NCBI RefSeq assembly: GCF_006494775.1
Contig: NZ_CP041146.1
Location: 3,348,001 to 3,412,000, forward strand
Direction of reading: 5' to 3'
DNA length: 64,000 nt
From: Nocardioides humi
GTDB taxonomy: Bacteria > Actinomycetota > Actinomycetes > Propionibacteriales > Nocardioidaceae
Made by a program: the position numbers and the translations under genes. Shown piece after piece: positions 8,527 to 17,656 of this stretch. The stretch's first letter is position 1; every line of letters starts with the position of its first letter. Under the pieces are notes generated by a model that was given only the letters and a program-made list of their open reading frames with translations, did no database searches and was not told the origin of the DNA.

Positions 8527-9180
8527 ATGCCTGCTCTCGCCCGCCGCCTGCTCTCCGGGATCGCACCGGCGGCGCTGCTGCTCGCGGCGTGCGCGCCGGA
8601 GGGGGAGTCGGAGCCGGCGCGGGGCGGGGACCCGCCGCCGGCGTCCGACGAGGCCGAGCCCGGCTCGCCGTCCGGCTCGCCGTCCGGCTCGCCGTCCGAC
8701 GAGGCGCTCGCCGACGCGGTGGCCTGTCTCCAGGGCGACTGGGCCGAGGACATGGACAACCTGCTCGCCCAGTGGCGGTCCTGGTCGCCGTCGGGCCAGG
8801 GCCTCCCCGTCACTGGTGTCGACGGCCGGAACACGCTCACGGTCACGGGGACGTCGATGACCTACGCCGTGGACAGCGTCGTCACGACCGAGGCGCCGGC
8901 GAGCCGGGGCGTCACCGTGACGGGCGAGGCGGTGACGTCGGGCTCGGCGGTGCTCGCGTACGAGGTGCGGAGCCCCACGGCCATCACGGTCGGGCCGGTC
9001 ACCGAGCAGAGCGTCACCTCGGTCACCCGGGTCCTCATCGACGGCCGCGTCTCCAGCGAGACCCCGATCCCCTGGGACGGCGGGATCGAGGGCGACGCGA
9101 TCTGGTGGTGCGACGAGGACTCCCTCTCGCTCGAGCCGTCCGTCAGCGGCTGGATCCACCTGTTCGCCCGGGTGGACTGA
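8527..9180 (+). CDS. Predicted lipoprotein of unknown function
   Basis: A 217-residue product from ATG 8527 with GGAGAGG about 10 bases upstream. The lipobox LLLAAC puts the lipidated Cys near residue 22. A Pro/Ser/Gly linker follows, encoded by three tandem copies of a 12-base unit (TCGCCGTCCGGC, about 8668-8700). The mature part is rich in Thr, Val and Ser with no Cys except two (ACLQGDW and WWCDEDS), suggesting a small beta domain with one possible disulfide. I do not recognise the family. It is divergent from the HTH regulator. Confidence 0.75.
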   Translation: MPALARRLLSGIAPAALLLAACAPEGESEPARGGDPPPASDEAEPGSPSGSPSGSPSDEALADAVACLQGDWAEDMDNLLAQWRSWSPSGQGLPVTGVDGRNTLTVTGTSMTYAVDSVVTTEAPASRGVTVTGEAVTSGSAVLAYEVRSPTAITVGPVTEQSVTSVTRVLIDGRVSSETPIPWDGGIEGDAIWWCDEDSLSLEPSVSGWIHLFARVD

Positions 9181-9228
9181 CGCGACGGACGCGACGGACC
9201 GGCTCCGGCATCCGGCAGGATGGCCCGC

Positions 9229-9989
9229 ATGACTGACGCACCCGCCGAGCTGGTCCACCTCGACGTCGCCGACGGCATCGCGACGATCACCCTCGACTCG
9301 CCCCACAACCGCAACGCGCTCTCGCGCCAGCTGGTCACCGAGCTGGTCGGCCACCTCACGACGGTGGAGTCGGCGGCCGACGTACGCGTGGTCGTGCTGA
9401 GGTCGTCGGGGCGCGTGTTCTGCTCGGGGCGGACCTGTCCGAGGCGTCGACGGTGCCGATGCAGGAGGGGGCGCGCGCGATCGTCGCGCTCCAGCGCCAG
9501 ATCGTCGCCCTCCCGAAGCCTGTCGTGACGGTCGTCGAGGGCGCGGCCCGGGCCGGCGGCATCGGCATCGTGGCGGCCTCCGATGTCGTCGTGGTCGCCG
9601 AGGACGCGACCTTCGCGCTCACCGAGGTCAAGCTCGGCCTCACCCCGGCCGTCATCTCCCTCACCGTCTTCCCCCGCCTCACGCCCCGTGGCCTGGCCTG
9701 GACCGCGCTCGGCGGCGAGGTCTTCAGCGGCGCCGAGGCCGCCGACTACGGCCTCGCGACCTTCGCGGCTCCGGCCGCGGACCTGCAGGCGAGGGTCGAC
9801 GAGGTGGTCGGCAAGCTCGTCACCGGCGCCGCCCAGGGCCTGCGCGAGACCAAGCGACTGCTCGCCGCCGACCTCCTCGAGCGGATCGACGCGAAGGGCG
9901 AGGAGCTGGTCGAGCTCAGCGCCCGCCTGTTCGGCTCCGACGAGGCCCGGGAGGCGATGACCGCCTTCCTGACCCGCAAGAAGGCCTGA
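9229..9989 (+). pseudogene. Enoyl-CoA hydratase/isomerase family protein, disrupted by a one-base frameshift
   Basis: The N-terminal frame from ATG 9229 reads as crotonase (VADGIATITLDSPHNRNALSRQL) up to VFCSG; the next frame carries the rest (PKPVVTVVEGAARAGGIGIVAASD...FALTEVKLGLTPAVIS) to 9989. An extra G in the GGGG tract at 9426-9429 would give VFCSGADLSEAS, the conserved oxyanion-hole motif, and one ORF of about 253 residues. Crotonases of this size hydrate or isomerise enoyl-CoA in fatty-acid or amino-acid breakdown. In the second oxyanion-hole segment the usual GGG reads AGG. The break is probably a sequencing error. Confidence 0.8.
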
Positions 9990-10091
9990 CCGGGCGGCCG
10001 AGGTTTCGGTCGCCGCGCGCAGGGGTACCCGCTCGCGGCAACTGTCGTCTTCTACGCCACCGAGTGGATCTACTCGACGGCGGCCGCGGAG

Positions 10092-10913
10092 GTGCCCTCG
10101 GCGGTCGCGACCGACGCCGCCGGGCGCGTCTACACGATCGGGTCCAACGCGGGCTACGGCGACGACAACTCCACCGTCCGGCTCTATGACGCCAACGGCG
10201 GCCTGGTGTCGGCCTGGGAGGTGCCCTTCCCCAACATCGGCGACCTGACCGTCGACGCCGCGGGCAACGTCCACATCGCCGACTACTCCGGCAGCATCGT
10301 GGCCGACATCCCCGCCGCCGTCTACGTGTTCACGCCGGCGGGCACGTACCTCCGCGCCTACGCGATGCGGCCGTGCTGCGACGTCACCGAGGCCGCGGGC
10401 GGCGTCGGGATCGGGCCCAACGGCCGCTCGTACGTCGCGAGCCCGACCAGCGACCAGGTCGTCGTCTTCAACGCCGACGGCAGCCGCTACAAGGCGTCCA
10501 GCGGATCGGGTACGGCGCCCGGCAAGCTCAAGTCGCCCTGGGGGCTGGACGTGGCGCCCGACGGAAGCGTCGTGGTGGCCGACCGCGAGAACTCCCGGGT
10601 GCAGGTGTTCACCCTGGCCGGGGGCTACCTCGGCACGATCACCGCGACCACCAAGCGCGGCGGGTTCACCATGAAGACCACCGCGCTCGCCTTCGGCCCC
10701 GGCCAGGAGCTGTACGTCAGCGGGACGCTGTACCCCTTCGAGAACGGCATCGCCAAGTACGTCCCGGCCGGCGTCGGCTCCGGCGGGGCGAAGGTGAAGG
10801 CGCCGAAGAAGGGCGTCAAGGTCGCGAAGAGGAAGGTGGTGCGCAAGAAGGCCGTCACCAAGGCGGTCGTCACCGTGACGGGCGGTGCCAAGAAGGTGAA
10901 GATCCGGCGCTGA
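10092..10913 (+). CDS. NHL-repeat beta-propeller protein, apparently truncated at the 5' end
   Basis: The 273 residues from GTG 10092 hold four or five NHL-type blades (VATDAAGRVYTIGS, LTVDAAGNVHIADYSG, VGIGPNGRSYVAS, LDVAPDGSVVVADRENSRVQVF) and a Lys-rich C-terminal tail. The frame is open for another 33 codons upstream, back to the stop of the crotonase gene, and reads YPLAATVVFYATEWIYSTAAAE without a start codon or signal peptide. Full-length relatives are secreted, so this looks like the 3' part of a longer gene whose beginning has been lost. No ribosome site precedes the GTG. Expression is doubtful. Confidence 0.55.
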   Translation: MPSAVATDAAGRVYTIGSNAGYGDDNSTVRLYDANGGLVSAWEVPFPNIGDLTVDAAGNVHIADYSGSIVADIPAAVYVFTPAGTYLRAYAMRPCCDVTEAAGGVGIGPNGRSYVASPTSDQVVVFNADGSRYKASSGSGTAPGKLKSPWGLDVAPDGSVVVADRENSRVQVFTLAGGYLGTITATTKRGGFTMKTTALAFGPGQELYVSGTLYPFENGIAKYVPAGVGSGGAKVKAPKKGVKVAKRKVVRKKAVTKAVVTVTGGAKKVKIRR

Positions 10914-11011
10914 GCCCCCGGTCCGCCGAGCCTGCCGTGCGCGGAGCCGGCCCGGACGGGGTTTGCGTCGGGCCGATCCGGAGCATGTGCCAGGGCGGAG
11001 GTGGAGGGGAC

Positions 11012-11635
11012 ATGGACAAGACGAAGCGGACGATCCTGGCGGCCGGCGTGGCCGTCCTCGCCCTCGGGGCGACCGTCCTGCCGGGCGGACCGGCGGCGCG
11101 GGCGGAGACAGGGGCGGAGGCGACGGCCCGGGCGGGAGCCCCGGACGAGGCCTGCATCCTGCGCGCGGCGACCGGCGAGATGAGGTGCTACCCGAGCGCG
11201 GACGCCCTGCTCGAGGCGGTGACGGGTCGGCCGGTCAGCGGACGCACGACCGCCGACCTCGCCGAGCCGGCGACGATCGCGTCGATCGAGGCGGGCCTGG
11301 AGCGCCAGGCCCGGTCCGAGCGGGTCGCCGGGCGGCCCACGGCCGCGCTCGCGTCGGTCGTGACGGCGATCTTCTACGACGGCACGTTCGGCACCGGCGC
11401 CTCGCTGGTCATGGAGGCGCCGAGCGGCTGCGACGACGACCCGGGTGTCGAGTGGGCCTGGTCGACGCTGACCCCGGCCTGGCGCAACCGGATCCACTCG
11501 GGCACCGGCTACAGCAAGTGCGACTTCAAGGTGTGGGACCAGGCCGGGTACGCCGGCGCGTCGTACGGCTGGGTCTCCGGCTCCGGCTCGTTCGGTGCGA
11601 TGGGCGGCCGGGCGGAGTCGGTCAAGATGCGCTAG
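11012..11635 (+). CDS. Secreted peptidase-inhibitor I36/crystallin-like protein
   Basis: A 207-residue product from ATG 11012 with a strong GGAGGGGA site 3-4 bases upstream. The signal peptide is residues 1-31 (AARA cleavage). The mature protein has CILRAATGEMRCYPSADALLEAV near the start and a C-terminal domain with Cys pairs (SGCDDD, SKCDFKVWDQ) and Gly/Tyr-rich strands (YAGASYGWVSGSGSFGAMGG), the pattern of I36/SMPI beta-gamma-crystallin proteins. Members inhibit metalloproteases or are structural; which applies here is unknown. Its end overlaps the convergent 11622-12329 gene by 14 bases. Confidence 0.6.
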   Translation: MDKTKRTILAAGVAVLALGATVLPGGPAARAETGAEATARAGAPDEACILRAATGEMRCYPSADALLEAVTGRPVSGRTTADLAEPATIASIEAGLERQARSERVAGRPTAALASVVTAIFYDGTFGTGASLVMEAPSGCDDDPGVEWAWSTLTPAWRNRIHSGTGYSKCDFKVWDQAGYAGASYGWVSGSGSFGAMGGRAESVKMR

Positions 11636-12329
11636 GGGTGCTCGGGCCGCTGCTCGGGCCGCTGCTCGGGCCGCTGCTCGGGCCGGTCTCGGCGCCGGTG
11701 ACCTGGGCGGTGCGGAAGGTCAGCTGCGAGGGCGCGCCGGCGTCGGTGCAGGCCGGTGTCTCGGTCGCGCCGTCGGGCGCGAGGTCCGCCCGTCCCCCGT
11801 CGGCGAAGGAGACCCGGACCGAGGTAGGCGCCGGGTGGCACCAGTTGCTCCAGGTCGCGTTGACGAGGGCGCGCTGCCCCGGCCCGACGGCCACCGGGGC
11901 GAACCCGTCGGGGACGACGGCGGTCGCGGCGTCGGGGCCCGTCCCGATGTCGATCCGGGCGCCCGGGCCGAGGGTGCAGGCCCGGTCCCCGGTGGCGGGC
12001 AGGTCGATCAGCAGGGTGAGGAACCGCGGGGCGGTGGTGTCGGGGTCGTCGACGGTGGTGATGGCCATGCTGGTGAGCGTCGCCGCGGCGCAGGCGGGCG
12101 GGGGCGTCGGCGCGGCCGGGTCGGGTGCGACGTCGGGATCCTGCAGCAGCAGGGTGCCGGCGGCCCCGAGCCCGGCGACGGCGCACGCCGCCGCTGCGAG
12201 GCCGGCCGCCCGGCGCCGCCGGTGCCGGCGGAAGGCGCCCTCGACCCGGGTGACCATGTCCGGCACGTGGGGGACCGGCACGCCGCCGCCGCGGACGAAC
12301 GCGCGCAGCTGCTCCTCGACGTCGCTCAT
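11622..12329 (-). CDS. Membrane protein next to SigE-type factor, likely anti-sigma or effector
   Basis: A 235-residue product with a short cytoplasmic N-terminus (MSDVEEQLRAFVRGGG), a basic stretch (FRRHRRRRAAG), one TM segment (about 41-60) and an extracytoplasmic beta-rich domain (DUF4232-like pattern RVSFADGG, with Cys in ACAAAT, RACTLG, NWCHP, PACTDA). Its ATG overlaps the end of the sigma gene by 4 bases, so the two are coupled. The topology fits an anti-sigma factor, although no zinc-finger HxxxCxxC is present. The C-terminal GPSSGPSSGPSSGPS comes from four tandem 12-base units (CTCGGGCCGCTG, 11640-11687). Confidence 0.65.
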   Translation of the reverse strand: MSDVEEQLRAFVRGGGVPVPHVPDMVTRVEGAFRRHRRRRAAGLAAAACAVAGLGAAGTLLLQDPDVAPDPAAPTPPPACAAATLTSMAITTVDDPDTTAPRFLTLLIDLPATGDRACTLGPGARIDIGTGPDAATAVVPDGFAPVAVGPGQRALVNATWSNWCHPAPTSVRVSFADGGRADLAPDGATETPACTDAGAPSQLTFRTAQVTGAETGPSSGPSSGPSSGPSTPSAS

Positions 12330-12859
12330 CCGCCCGACCTCCCCACGGCCCCCTCGTCGGTGCTGTCCCCGGTGCTGTCCCCGGTCCCCTCGCTCACGCC
12401 GAGCAGCCGGCGCAGGGTGACCATGCCGCGGCTGGCCTGGCTCTTGACCGTGCCGGGGCGGCAGGCGAGCACCTCGGCGATCTCCTTCTCGGAGCAGTCC
12501 TCGTAGTAGCGCAGCACCAGCACGGCACGCTGGCGTGGCGGGAGCTGCTGCAGGGCGGCCCAGAGTTCGGACTCCCAGGCCGGGCGCGGCTCGTCGCCCG
12601 CGCGCTCGTGGGGCTCGGCGCGCAGCACCTCGCGGCGGTCGCGCTTGCTGCGGCTCCACCACAGCCGGGTCATGGTGCGGCGGGCGTAGGCGTCCTGGTG
12701 CTCGACCTCGCGCACGTGCCGCCACCGCCGGCCCAGCCGCAGGAAGGTCTCCTGGGCGAGGTCGGCGGCCGTGTGCGGGTCGCCTCCGGTCAGGAGCATG
12801 CCGTAGCGCAGGAGGCCGTTCTGCTTCGCCGCGACGAAGTCGGCGAAATCGGCATCCAC
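12326..12859 (-). CDS. SigE-family ECF RNA polymerase sigma factor
   Basis: A 177-residue protein with region 2 (DFADFVAAKQNGLLRYGMLLTGGDPHTAADLAQETFLRLGRRW) and region 4 (LQQLPPRQRAVLVLRYYEDCSEKEIAEVLACRPGTVKSQASRGM), the standard SigE-70 layout of actinobacteria. The ATG reads MDADFADFVAAKQ. The C-terminal tail GTGDSTGDSTDEG comes from a small tandem repeat. It forms an operon with the downstream membrane protein through an ATGA overlap. The 109-bp gap upstream must hold its promoter. Confidence 0.9.
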   Translation of the reverse strand: MDADFADFVAAKQNGLLRYGMLLTGGDPHTAADLAQETFLRLGRRWRHVREVEHQDAYARRTMTRLWWSRSKRDRREVLRAEPHERAGDEPRPAWESELWAALQQLPPRQRAVLVLRYYEDCSEKEIAEVLACRPGTVKSQASRGMVTLRRLLGVSEGTGDSTGDSTDEGAVGRSGG

Positions 12860-12968
12860 GCGCCGCTCACCCCCTCCCGAGACTCCCGAGACCTCTCATC
12901 CACGACTACCCCAAGGGCCGTCGTACCCCTGAGGGTTGCATCCCGGCGCCGAAAGCTGGCAGCCGGCG

Positions 12969-13595
12969 TCAGTACGTCGCGCTGTCGTGCTGCGTCCCGT
13001 CCGAGGAGAGGGCGACGCTGCCGGTCGGCGGCGATCCGACGTCCATCGGGGTCATCGTGATCGTGAGGTCCGGCGGCGCCGTCCCCGCGTAGTCGAACCG
13101 GCAGCTCAGCACGAAGGCTTCGACCGGGGGATCGGCATCGGGGTCGGGGCCGGGTAGAAGGTACTCGGAGCCTGCACCGATCTGCGTCGTGCCACCCTGG
13201 TCCCAGCAGGTCCAGCCGGCGCCGGTCACGCCGCCGGCGGGCACCAGCGTGTCGGAGCCCATCGTGAGGTCGGCGGTGACCTGGTAGCCCGCGGCGCCGG
13301 ACGCGGTGACCGGGACCGTCAGCCGCCAGTCGCCGCCGCCGAGGTCGGTGACGCTCAGCGAGCCGAGGGCCGGGCAGGCGTAGTAGGCGCCGAGGTCGCC
13401 GCTGAACCGGTCCTGGGCCCCGGACGCGAGGACGTAGCCGCTGCGCGGCGTGCCCCGCACCTCCCAGGCGCCCTGCTGCCCGTCGCCCTGGGTGAGCTGG
13501 TAGTCGACGCCCTCGGTCTGCGGCATCGCGAGCGAGCCGTAGCTGCCGCAGCCGCCGATCGCCGTGGCGGTCGGCGCCGTCGGGCGTACGGTCAC
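12969..13595 (-). pseudogene. Extracytoplasmic C-terminal domain, probably the end of the sigma factor protein at 13592-14938
   Basis: The 208 residues in this frame (MTVRPTAPTATAIGGCGSYGSLAMPQ...) form a beta-rich domain with paired Cys (GGCGSYG, YYACPALG, WTCWDQ, LSCRFDY). There is no signal peptide or TM, so as a separate gene it would be stranded in the cytoplasm. A Pro/Thr linker just like its own start ends the neighbouring sigma-factor ORF. One extra base in the G/C tracts at 13606-13618 would fuse the two into about 660 residues. The alternative is a coupled gene starting at GTG 13595, which overlaps the TGA by 4 bases. Confidence 0.6.
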
Positions 13596-14938
13596 CGCAC
13601 CCGGCCGGGGGTCGTCCCGAGCGCGCCGGGACCGGCGGCGGCCGCGGCCGCGCTGCCGGCGGCCTGACCGGACGCCGGCGACGCCGGCGACCCGTCGTCC
13701 GTGGAGGTGCCCGCGTCGGTGGTGGGTGCGAGCGGATCGGTCACCGGCGCCGGCCGGCCGGTGGGGTCCTCGCCGGGGGTGGGCTCCGCGGTCGGCGTCC
13801 CCGGCCCGGTCGTGGCGGCGGCCGTCGGCCGACCCGCGGCCGCGGTGTCGTCGATGTCGTCGGGGTCGCCGGAGCCGTCGACGAGCCACCAGGTCACCAG
13901 GACCACGGCCAGCACGAGCGCCGCGGCGCTCAGCGCGATGAGGGCGATGCCGCCGGCGCCGAGCCCGCCGCCGGTCGCGGCCACCCCGCGGCCGGTGAGC
14001 AGCCGGAGGGCGCGCCCGGGGCCGGCCGGGCGCCGGGGCGCCGGCGTACCCCTGGCGGCGGCTGCCGCTCCCGTCGCCCCGACCGCCGCCCCGGCGGCCG
14101 CCGGGGCCGCCGTCGCTCCGGTCGCGCCCGGTGTCGAGGAGCCGCCGGGGGAGCCGCCGGCGTCGAGCAGTCTGGCGCCCGCACCGCCGAGCAGGAGGAC
14201 GGGCACGACCAGGCCGGCGAGCTTCTTGTTGACCTGCTGCAGGTCGGCAGCGGCCGCGGCGCAGCCGGCGCAGCCCGCCAGGTGGGCGTCGAGCTTGGCG
14301 CCGGCGCGCGGGCTGAGGCCGCCGCGGACGTACGTGCCGAGCCGCTGGCGCACCCACGCGCACGGCCGGCTGTCGGCGCCGGAGGGGAGGTGGTGCTCCA
14401 GGTAGGCGACCTTCAGGCCCTCCCGGGCGCGGTAGGCCATCGACGACACCGCCGCCGGCGACATGCTCAGCATCGTCGCGACCTCCGGCACCTGGTGGCC
14501 CTCGACCTCGAGGTGCCACAGCACCGTGCGCCAGCGGTCGGGCAGGCTGCCGAGCGCCGCGACGGCGGCGCCCTCGTCGAGCTCCTGGACCAGCTCCTCC
14601 ACCGTCTCGGTCGGGCCCTCCAGCAGCCACGGCTCGTCGGAGACCGGCGCCTCGCGCCCGGCGCGCCGCAGGAGGTCGCGGTGCCGGTTGCGGATGGTCG
14701 CGAACAGGTAGCCGCGGAAGTTCGTGGCCGGCCCGTTGCCCTCCCGGATCTGCGCGAGCACCCGGGCGAACGCGTCGGCCACCAGGTCCTCGGCCGCCGA
14801 CGGGCCGGCCAGGATCACGGCCAGGCGCCGCGCGGAGCCGACGTTGTCGGCGTACAGCGCCTCGAGCGCCACGGCGTCGCCGGCGTGGGCACGGCGCAGC
14901 AGGGCGCTCTCGTCGGAGGGCAATCGTTCCGTCGTCAT
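13592..14938 (-). CDS. ECF sigma factor with zinc-finger and membrane-anchored C-terminal extension
   Basis: From ATG 14938 (MTTERLPSDESALLRRAHAG): sigma region 2 (DLVADAFARVLAQIREGNGP), region 4 (LPDRWRTVLWHLEVEGHQVPEVATMLSMSPAAVSSMAYRAREGL), then a zf-HC2-like module (HLAGCAGCAAA) and hydrophobic segments at about 225-240 and 315-340 (IALIALSAAALVLAVVLVTWW). An Ala/Pro/Thr-rich tail would lie outside the cell. So sigma and anti-sigma parts sit in one polypeptide, a layout known from actinobacteria with large ECF fusions. The ORF probably continues into the domain at 12969-13595 after a one-base sequence error. Confidence 0.8.
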   Translation of the reverse strand: MTTERLPSDESALLRRAHAGDAVALEALYADNVGSARRLAVILAGPSAAEDLVADAFARVLAQIREGNGPATNFRGYLFATIRNRHRDLLRRAGREAPVSDEPWLLEGPTETVEELVQELDEGAAVAALGSLPDRWRTVLWHLEVEGHQVPEVATMLSMSPAAVSSMAYRAREGLKVAYLEHHLPSGADSRPCAWVRQRLGTYVRGGLSPRAGAKLDAHLAGCAGCAAAAADLQQVNKKLAGLVVPVLLLGGAGARLLDAGGSPGGSSTPGATGATAAPAAAGAAVGATGAAAAARGTPAPRRPAGPGRALRLLTGRGVAATGGGLGAGGIALIALSAAALVLAVVLVTWWLVDGSGDPDDIDDTAAAGRPTAAATTGPGTPTAEPTPGEDPTGRPAPVTDPLAPTTDAGTSTDDGSPASPASGQAAGSAAAAAAGPGALGTTPGRVR

Positions 14939-15128
14939 GGTCCGCGGGTTGTGGAGAGGGAGTGGCAAGGAGGCTACCGCCGGACCGGCCCCGGCCGCCT
15001 CTCCAGGGTGCTGTGCGAAATCTCCCGCGAAATCCCGTCATGAGCGCGAGCGCCGATGCGTCTTGCTTCCCGAACTGCACTGCGAACCGGGGGGAACGCG
15101 TGCGCCGTACTCACGATGGGGCTCACCG

Positions 15129-17588
15129 ATGGCGCATTCTCCGGGCGCGACCAGCGCATCCTCCCGACCGCTCGCGACCCTCCACCGGTCACGGCTGCTG
15201 GACCTGGTGGCGAGCGGCGCCACGCCCGTGACGGTGCTGCAGGCGCCGTCGGGCTTCGGCAAGACCACCCTGCTGCGGCAGTGGATCGCCGCCCGGCGGG
15301 CGGCGGGCGAGGAGCCGTGCTGGGTGGCGCTCGCCGCCGGCGTACCCGAGCTCCCGGACGAGCCGCTGCTCGTCCTCGACGGCTACGAGCGCCTCGGCGC
15401 GGCCACGCAGGAGGTGGACGCGATGATCCTGGAGCGGGTCGCGACCAGGCCGGGCGTACGCGTCGTCGTCACGACCCGGGCGGCGACCGGCCTCGCCGAT
15501 CCCGTCCGTCGGGCGAACGGGACCACGACCGTGATCGGGGAGCGCGACCTCGTGTTCACCGCCGAGGAGACCGAGCGCTTCCTCGCCCAGGACGGCTCCA
15601 CCACCCGGGCCGAGGCCGGGGTCGTGCACGCCGACACCCGCGGCTTCCCGCTGGCGGTCCGGGCGGCGAGCCTGGCGCTGCGCCCACGCCGTGGCCTCCC
15701 CGGACGGAGTACGACGGGCTGGTGGATCATCGTCGCCTGCGACCTGAGCGCCCAGCTGGCCGGCCCGGACACCTGGGAGTTCGTGCGGGACACCTGCGCC
15801 GCCCCGCACCTCGACCCGGAGCTCGCCCGCGCGCTGAGCGAGGCACCCGATCCGGCCGTGCTGATGGCCGGGCTCGAGGCGGACGGCTTCGGTCGCTGGG
15901 ACGTCGATGATGCCGGGCGCCCGGTCTTCCGGATGATCGACGCGCTGCGGGACGCCGCCCGGGCCGAGCTGGTCGCCACCGACCCCGAGCGCTACCGGTG
16001 GAGCGCGGGCGTCGCCGCGACCTGGCTGCACGACCGTGGCGACCACGTGCCGGCGCTGGAGCTGGCCGTGGCCGCGGGTCGGTACGAGCTGGCGGGCCGG
16101 ATCGTGTGCAGCGTGCTCGCCGTCGTACCGGAGAGCCGGGTCGCGGCGCAGGTCGACCTCCATCTGAGCCGGATCCCGCGCTCGGTGGTCGTGCAGAACC
16201 CGCGGCTCGCGCTGGCCCGGGCCCTCGTCCTGGCCAGCAACCCGACGACGCGGCACGGCGCCCGGGAGTACTTCCTGCGCGTCGTCGACCAGCCGGCCCT
16301 CGACGAGCGCTCCGCCGGGCGCCCGGCCCTGTTCGTCCAGCAGGTGGCGCGGTCGGTGGCGCTGCGCCACGTGGCCCGGTACGCCGACGCCGGCGCGGCC
16401 GCCCGGGCGGCGCTGGCCGCCCACGACGAGCTCGAGCCGGGCGACGACCAGCGCCTCGTGGACGTGCGGGCCGGGGCGCTGCGCCACCTCGCCTACTCGC
16501 TCTTCCAGGCCGGCGAGGTGGAGCGCGCGCACGCCGTCGCCGCCCGGGCCGTCGCCGCCGCCCAGCGGCCCTGGTCGCGCACCGACACGGCGGCGTACGC
16601 CTTCGGGCTCGCGGCCATCGACGGCCGGACCCGGACGGCGAGCGCCACGGCCGCGGCCGCCGTCGGCGAGACCCCCGCCCACGGACTGGCGGTCGTCGGC
16701 AACGCGCTGCTGCGGCTGGACCGCTTCGACTTCGCCGGCGCGCTCGCGGAGCACGACGAGGGCGCGTTCCTCGGCACCGGCGAGCTGTGGCCGTTCGTCG
16801 CGTGGACCCGGCTGCAGGCCCACCTCGGGCTGGGCGACGTCGGCGCCGAGCTGGAGCGGATCTCCACGGCGCTCCGGTCCCGGCCGGCGCCGCCGGGCGT
16901 GGGCCAGAACCTCGGGACCACCGCCCTGCACGGTCTCGTCGCCACCGTCCTGCTGGCCCAGGGCCGTGGCCGCAACGCGGCGCCGCTGCTCCAGGCGGCG
17001 ACCCGCTGGCCGGGCCAGCTGGCCCCCGCCCTGCTGCTGGACCGCCTGGCCGCCGGCGACGCCCAGGGCGCCCTCGACCTGCTGCCCCGCCTCCAGGTGC
17101 AGCCCGGCCACACCGTCCGCTCCCGCGCCGGGACGGCGACCCTCGGCGCCGCCGCGGCGCTGCGTGCGGGATGCACGGAGGCCGCCGGCGCGCTGCTCGA
17201 CCAGGCCGCCGCCCTGCACGCCGAGCACGGCGTCCGGGCCCACCTCCTGCACGTGCCGGCGGAGGATCTCGCGGCGCTGCGGGACCTCGCCCTGCGCCGG
17301 GGCGACGCCGCGGCGTACCTCGGCGACGACGCGATCGGCGCCGCCGGCCGCGCCGTCGGGCTGGACGCGGGGGTCGACGCGGTGCCGCTCACCAGCCAGG
17401 AGATCGCGGTGCTGCGGGCCTCCCTCGACCACCCCCGGCGCAGCGAGGTCGCCGCCGCGCTCCACCTGTCGCCGGAGACCGTGAAGTCCCACATGCGCAG
17501 CATCTACCGCAAGTGGGGCGTGAACTCGCGTGAGGCGGCCATCGAGCGGGGCATCCAGCTCGCCGTGCTCGGTGGCCCGCGGGTCTAG
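15129..17588 (+). CDS. LuxR-family (MalT/LAL-like) transcriptional regulator with P-loop ATPase
   Basis: An 819-residue protein from ATG 15129. It has a Walker A APSGFGKTTLLRQW at about 42-55, a Walker B-like LLVLDGYERL, a long alpha-helical repeat region of the TPR type (300-700) and a C-terminal LuxR HTH (VPLTSQEIAVLRASLDHPRRSEVAAALHLSPETVKSHMRSIYRKWGVNSREAAIERG). LAL regulators bind an inducer and ATP and activate nearby promoters. The next gene downstream is the LLM oxidoreductase, separated by a hairpin and its own operator, so the target is unclear. No good ribosome site is seen. Confidence 0.8.
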   Translation: MAHSPGATSASSRPLATLHRSRLLDLVASGATPVTVLQAPSGFGKTTLLRQWIAARRAAGEEPCWVALAAGVPELPDEPLLVLDGYERLGAATQEVDAMILERVATRPGVRVVVTTRAATGLADPVRRANGTTTVIGERDLVFTAEETERFLAQDGSTTRAEAGVVHADTRGFPLAVRAASLALRPRRGLPGRSTTGWWIIVACDLSAQLAGPDTWEFVRDTCAAPHLDPELARALSEAPDPAVLMAGLEADGFGRWDVDDAGRPVFRMIDALRDAARAELVATDPERYRWSAGVAATWLHDRGDHVPALELAVAAGRYELAGRIVCSVLAVVPESRVAAQVDLHLSRIPRSVVVQNPRLALARALVLASNPTTRHGAREYFLRVVDQPALDERSAGRPALFVQQVARSVALRHVARYADAGAAARAALAAHDELEPGDDQRLVDVRAGALRHLAYSLFQAGEVERAHAVAARAVAAAQRPWSRTDTAAYAFGLAAIDGRTRTASATAAAAVGETPAHGLAVVGNALLRLDRFDFAGALAEHDEGAFLGTGELWPFVAWTRLQAHLGLGDVGAELERISTALRSRPAPPGVGQNLGTTALHGLVATVLLAQGRGRNAAPLLQAATRWPGQLAPALLLDRLAAGDAQGALDLLPRLQVQPGHTVRSRAGTATLGAAAALRAGCTEAAGALLDQAAALHAEHGVRAHLLHVPAEDLAALRDLALRRGDAAAYLGDDAIGAAGRAVGLDAGVDAVPLTSQEIAVLRASLDHPRRSEVAAALHLSPETVKSHMRSIYRKWGVNSREAAIERGIQLAVLGGPRV

Positions 17589-17603
17589 GGCGTGTCTCCC
17601 TAG
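17585..17603 (+). terminator. Hairpin after the LuxR gene
   Basis: CTAGGG and CCCTAG with a 7-base loop begin inside the stop codon region of the LuxR gene. The 6-bp stem is short and no T-run follows, so it may only be a weak terminator. Confidence 0.35.
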
Positions 17604-17618
17604 CGTCCCGATCGGGCA

Positions 17619-17634
17619 CTAGAACATGTTCTAG
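17619..17634. promoter_or_regulatory. KstR-like operator (16-bp perfect palindrome)
   Basis: CTAGAACATGTTCTAG is a perfect palindrome 23-38 bases before the GTG of the LLM gene. Its core TAGAACATGTTCTA fits the published KstR consensus TnnAACnnGTTnnA for the TetR-family repressor of sterol degradation in mycobacteria and rhodococci. The match is seen in the sequence; control by a KstR homologue is inference. The TetR gene at 18546-19172 is another candidate. Confidence 0.6.
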
Positions 17635-17656
17635 CAACTCGCCTAGGGTGCTGCCC

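Noticed and set aside
15660..15760. Possible pair of compensating frameshifts in the LuxR protein (EYDGLVD appears in another frame)
   Set aside because: Returning to the main frame would need a two-base change, unlike the one-base losses elsewhere, and the main frame is open throughout.
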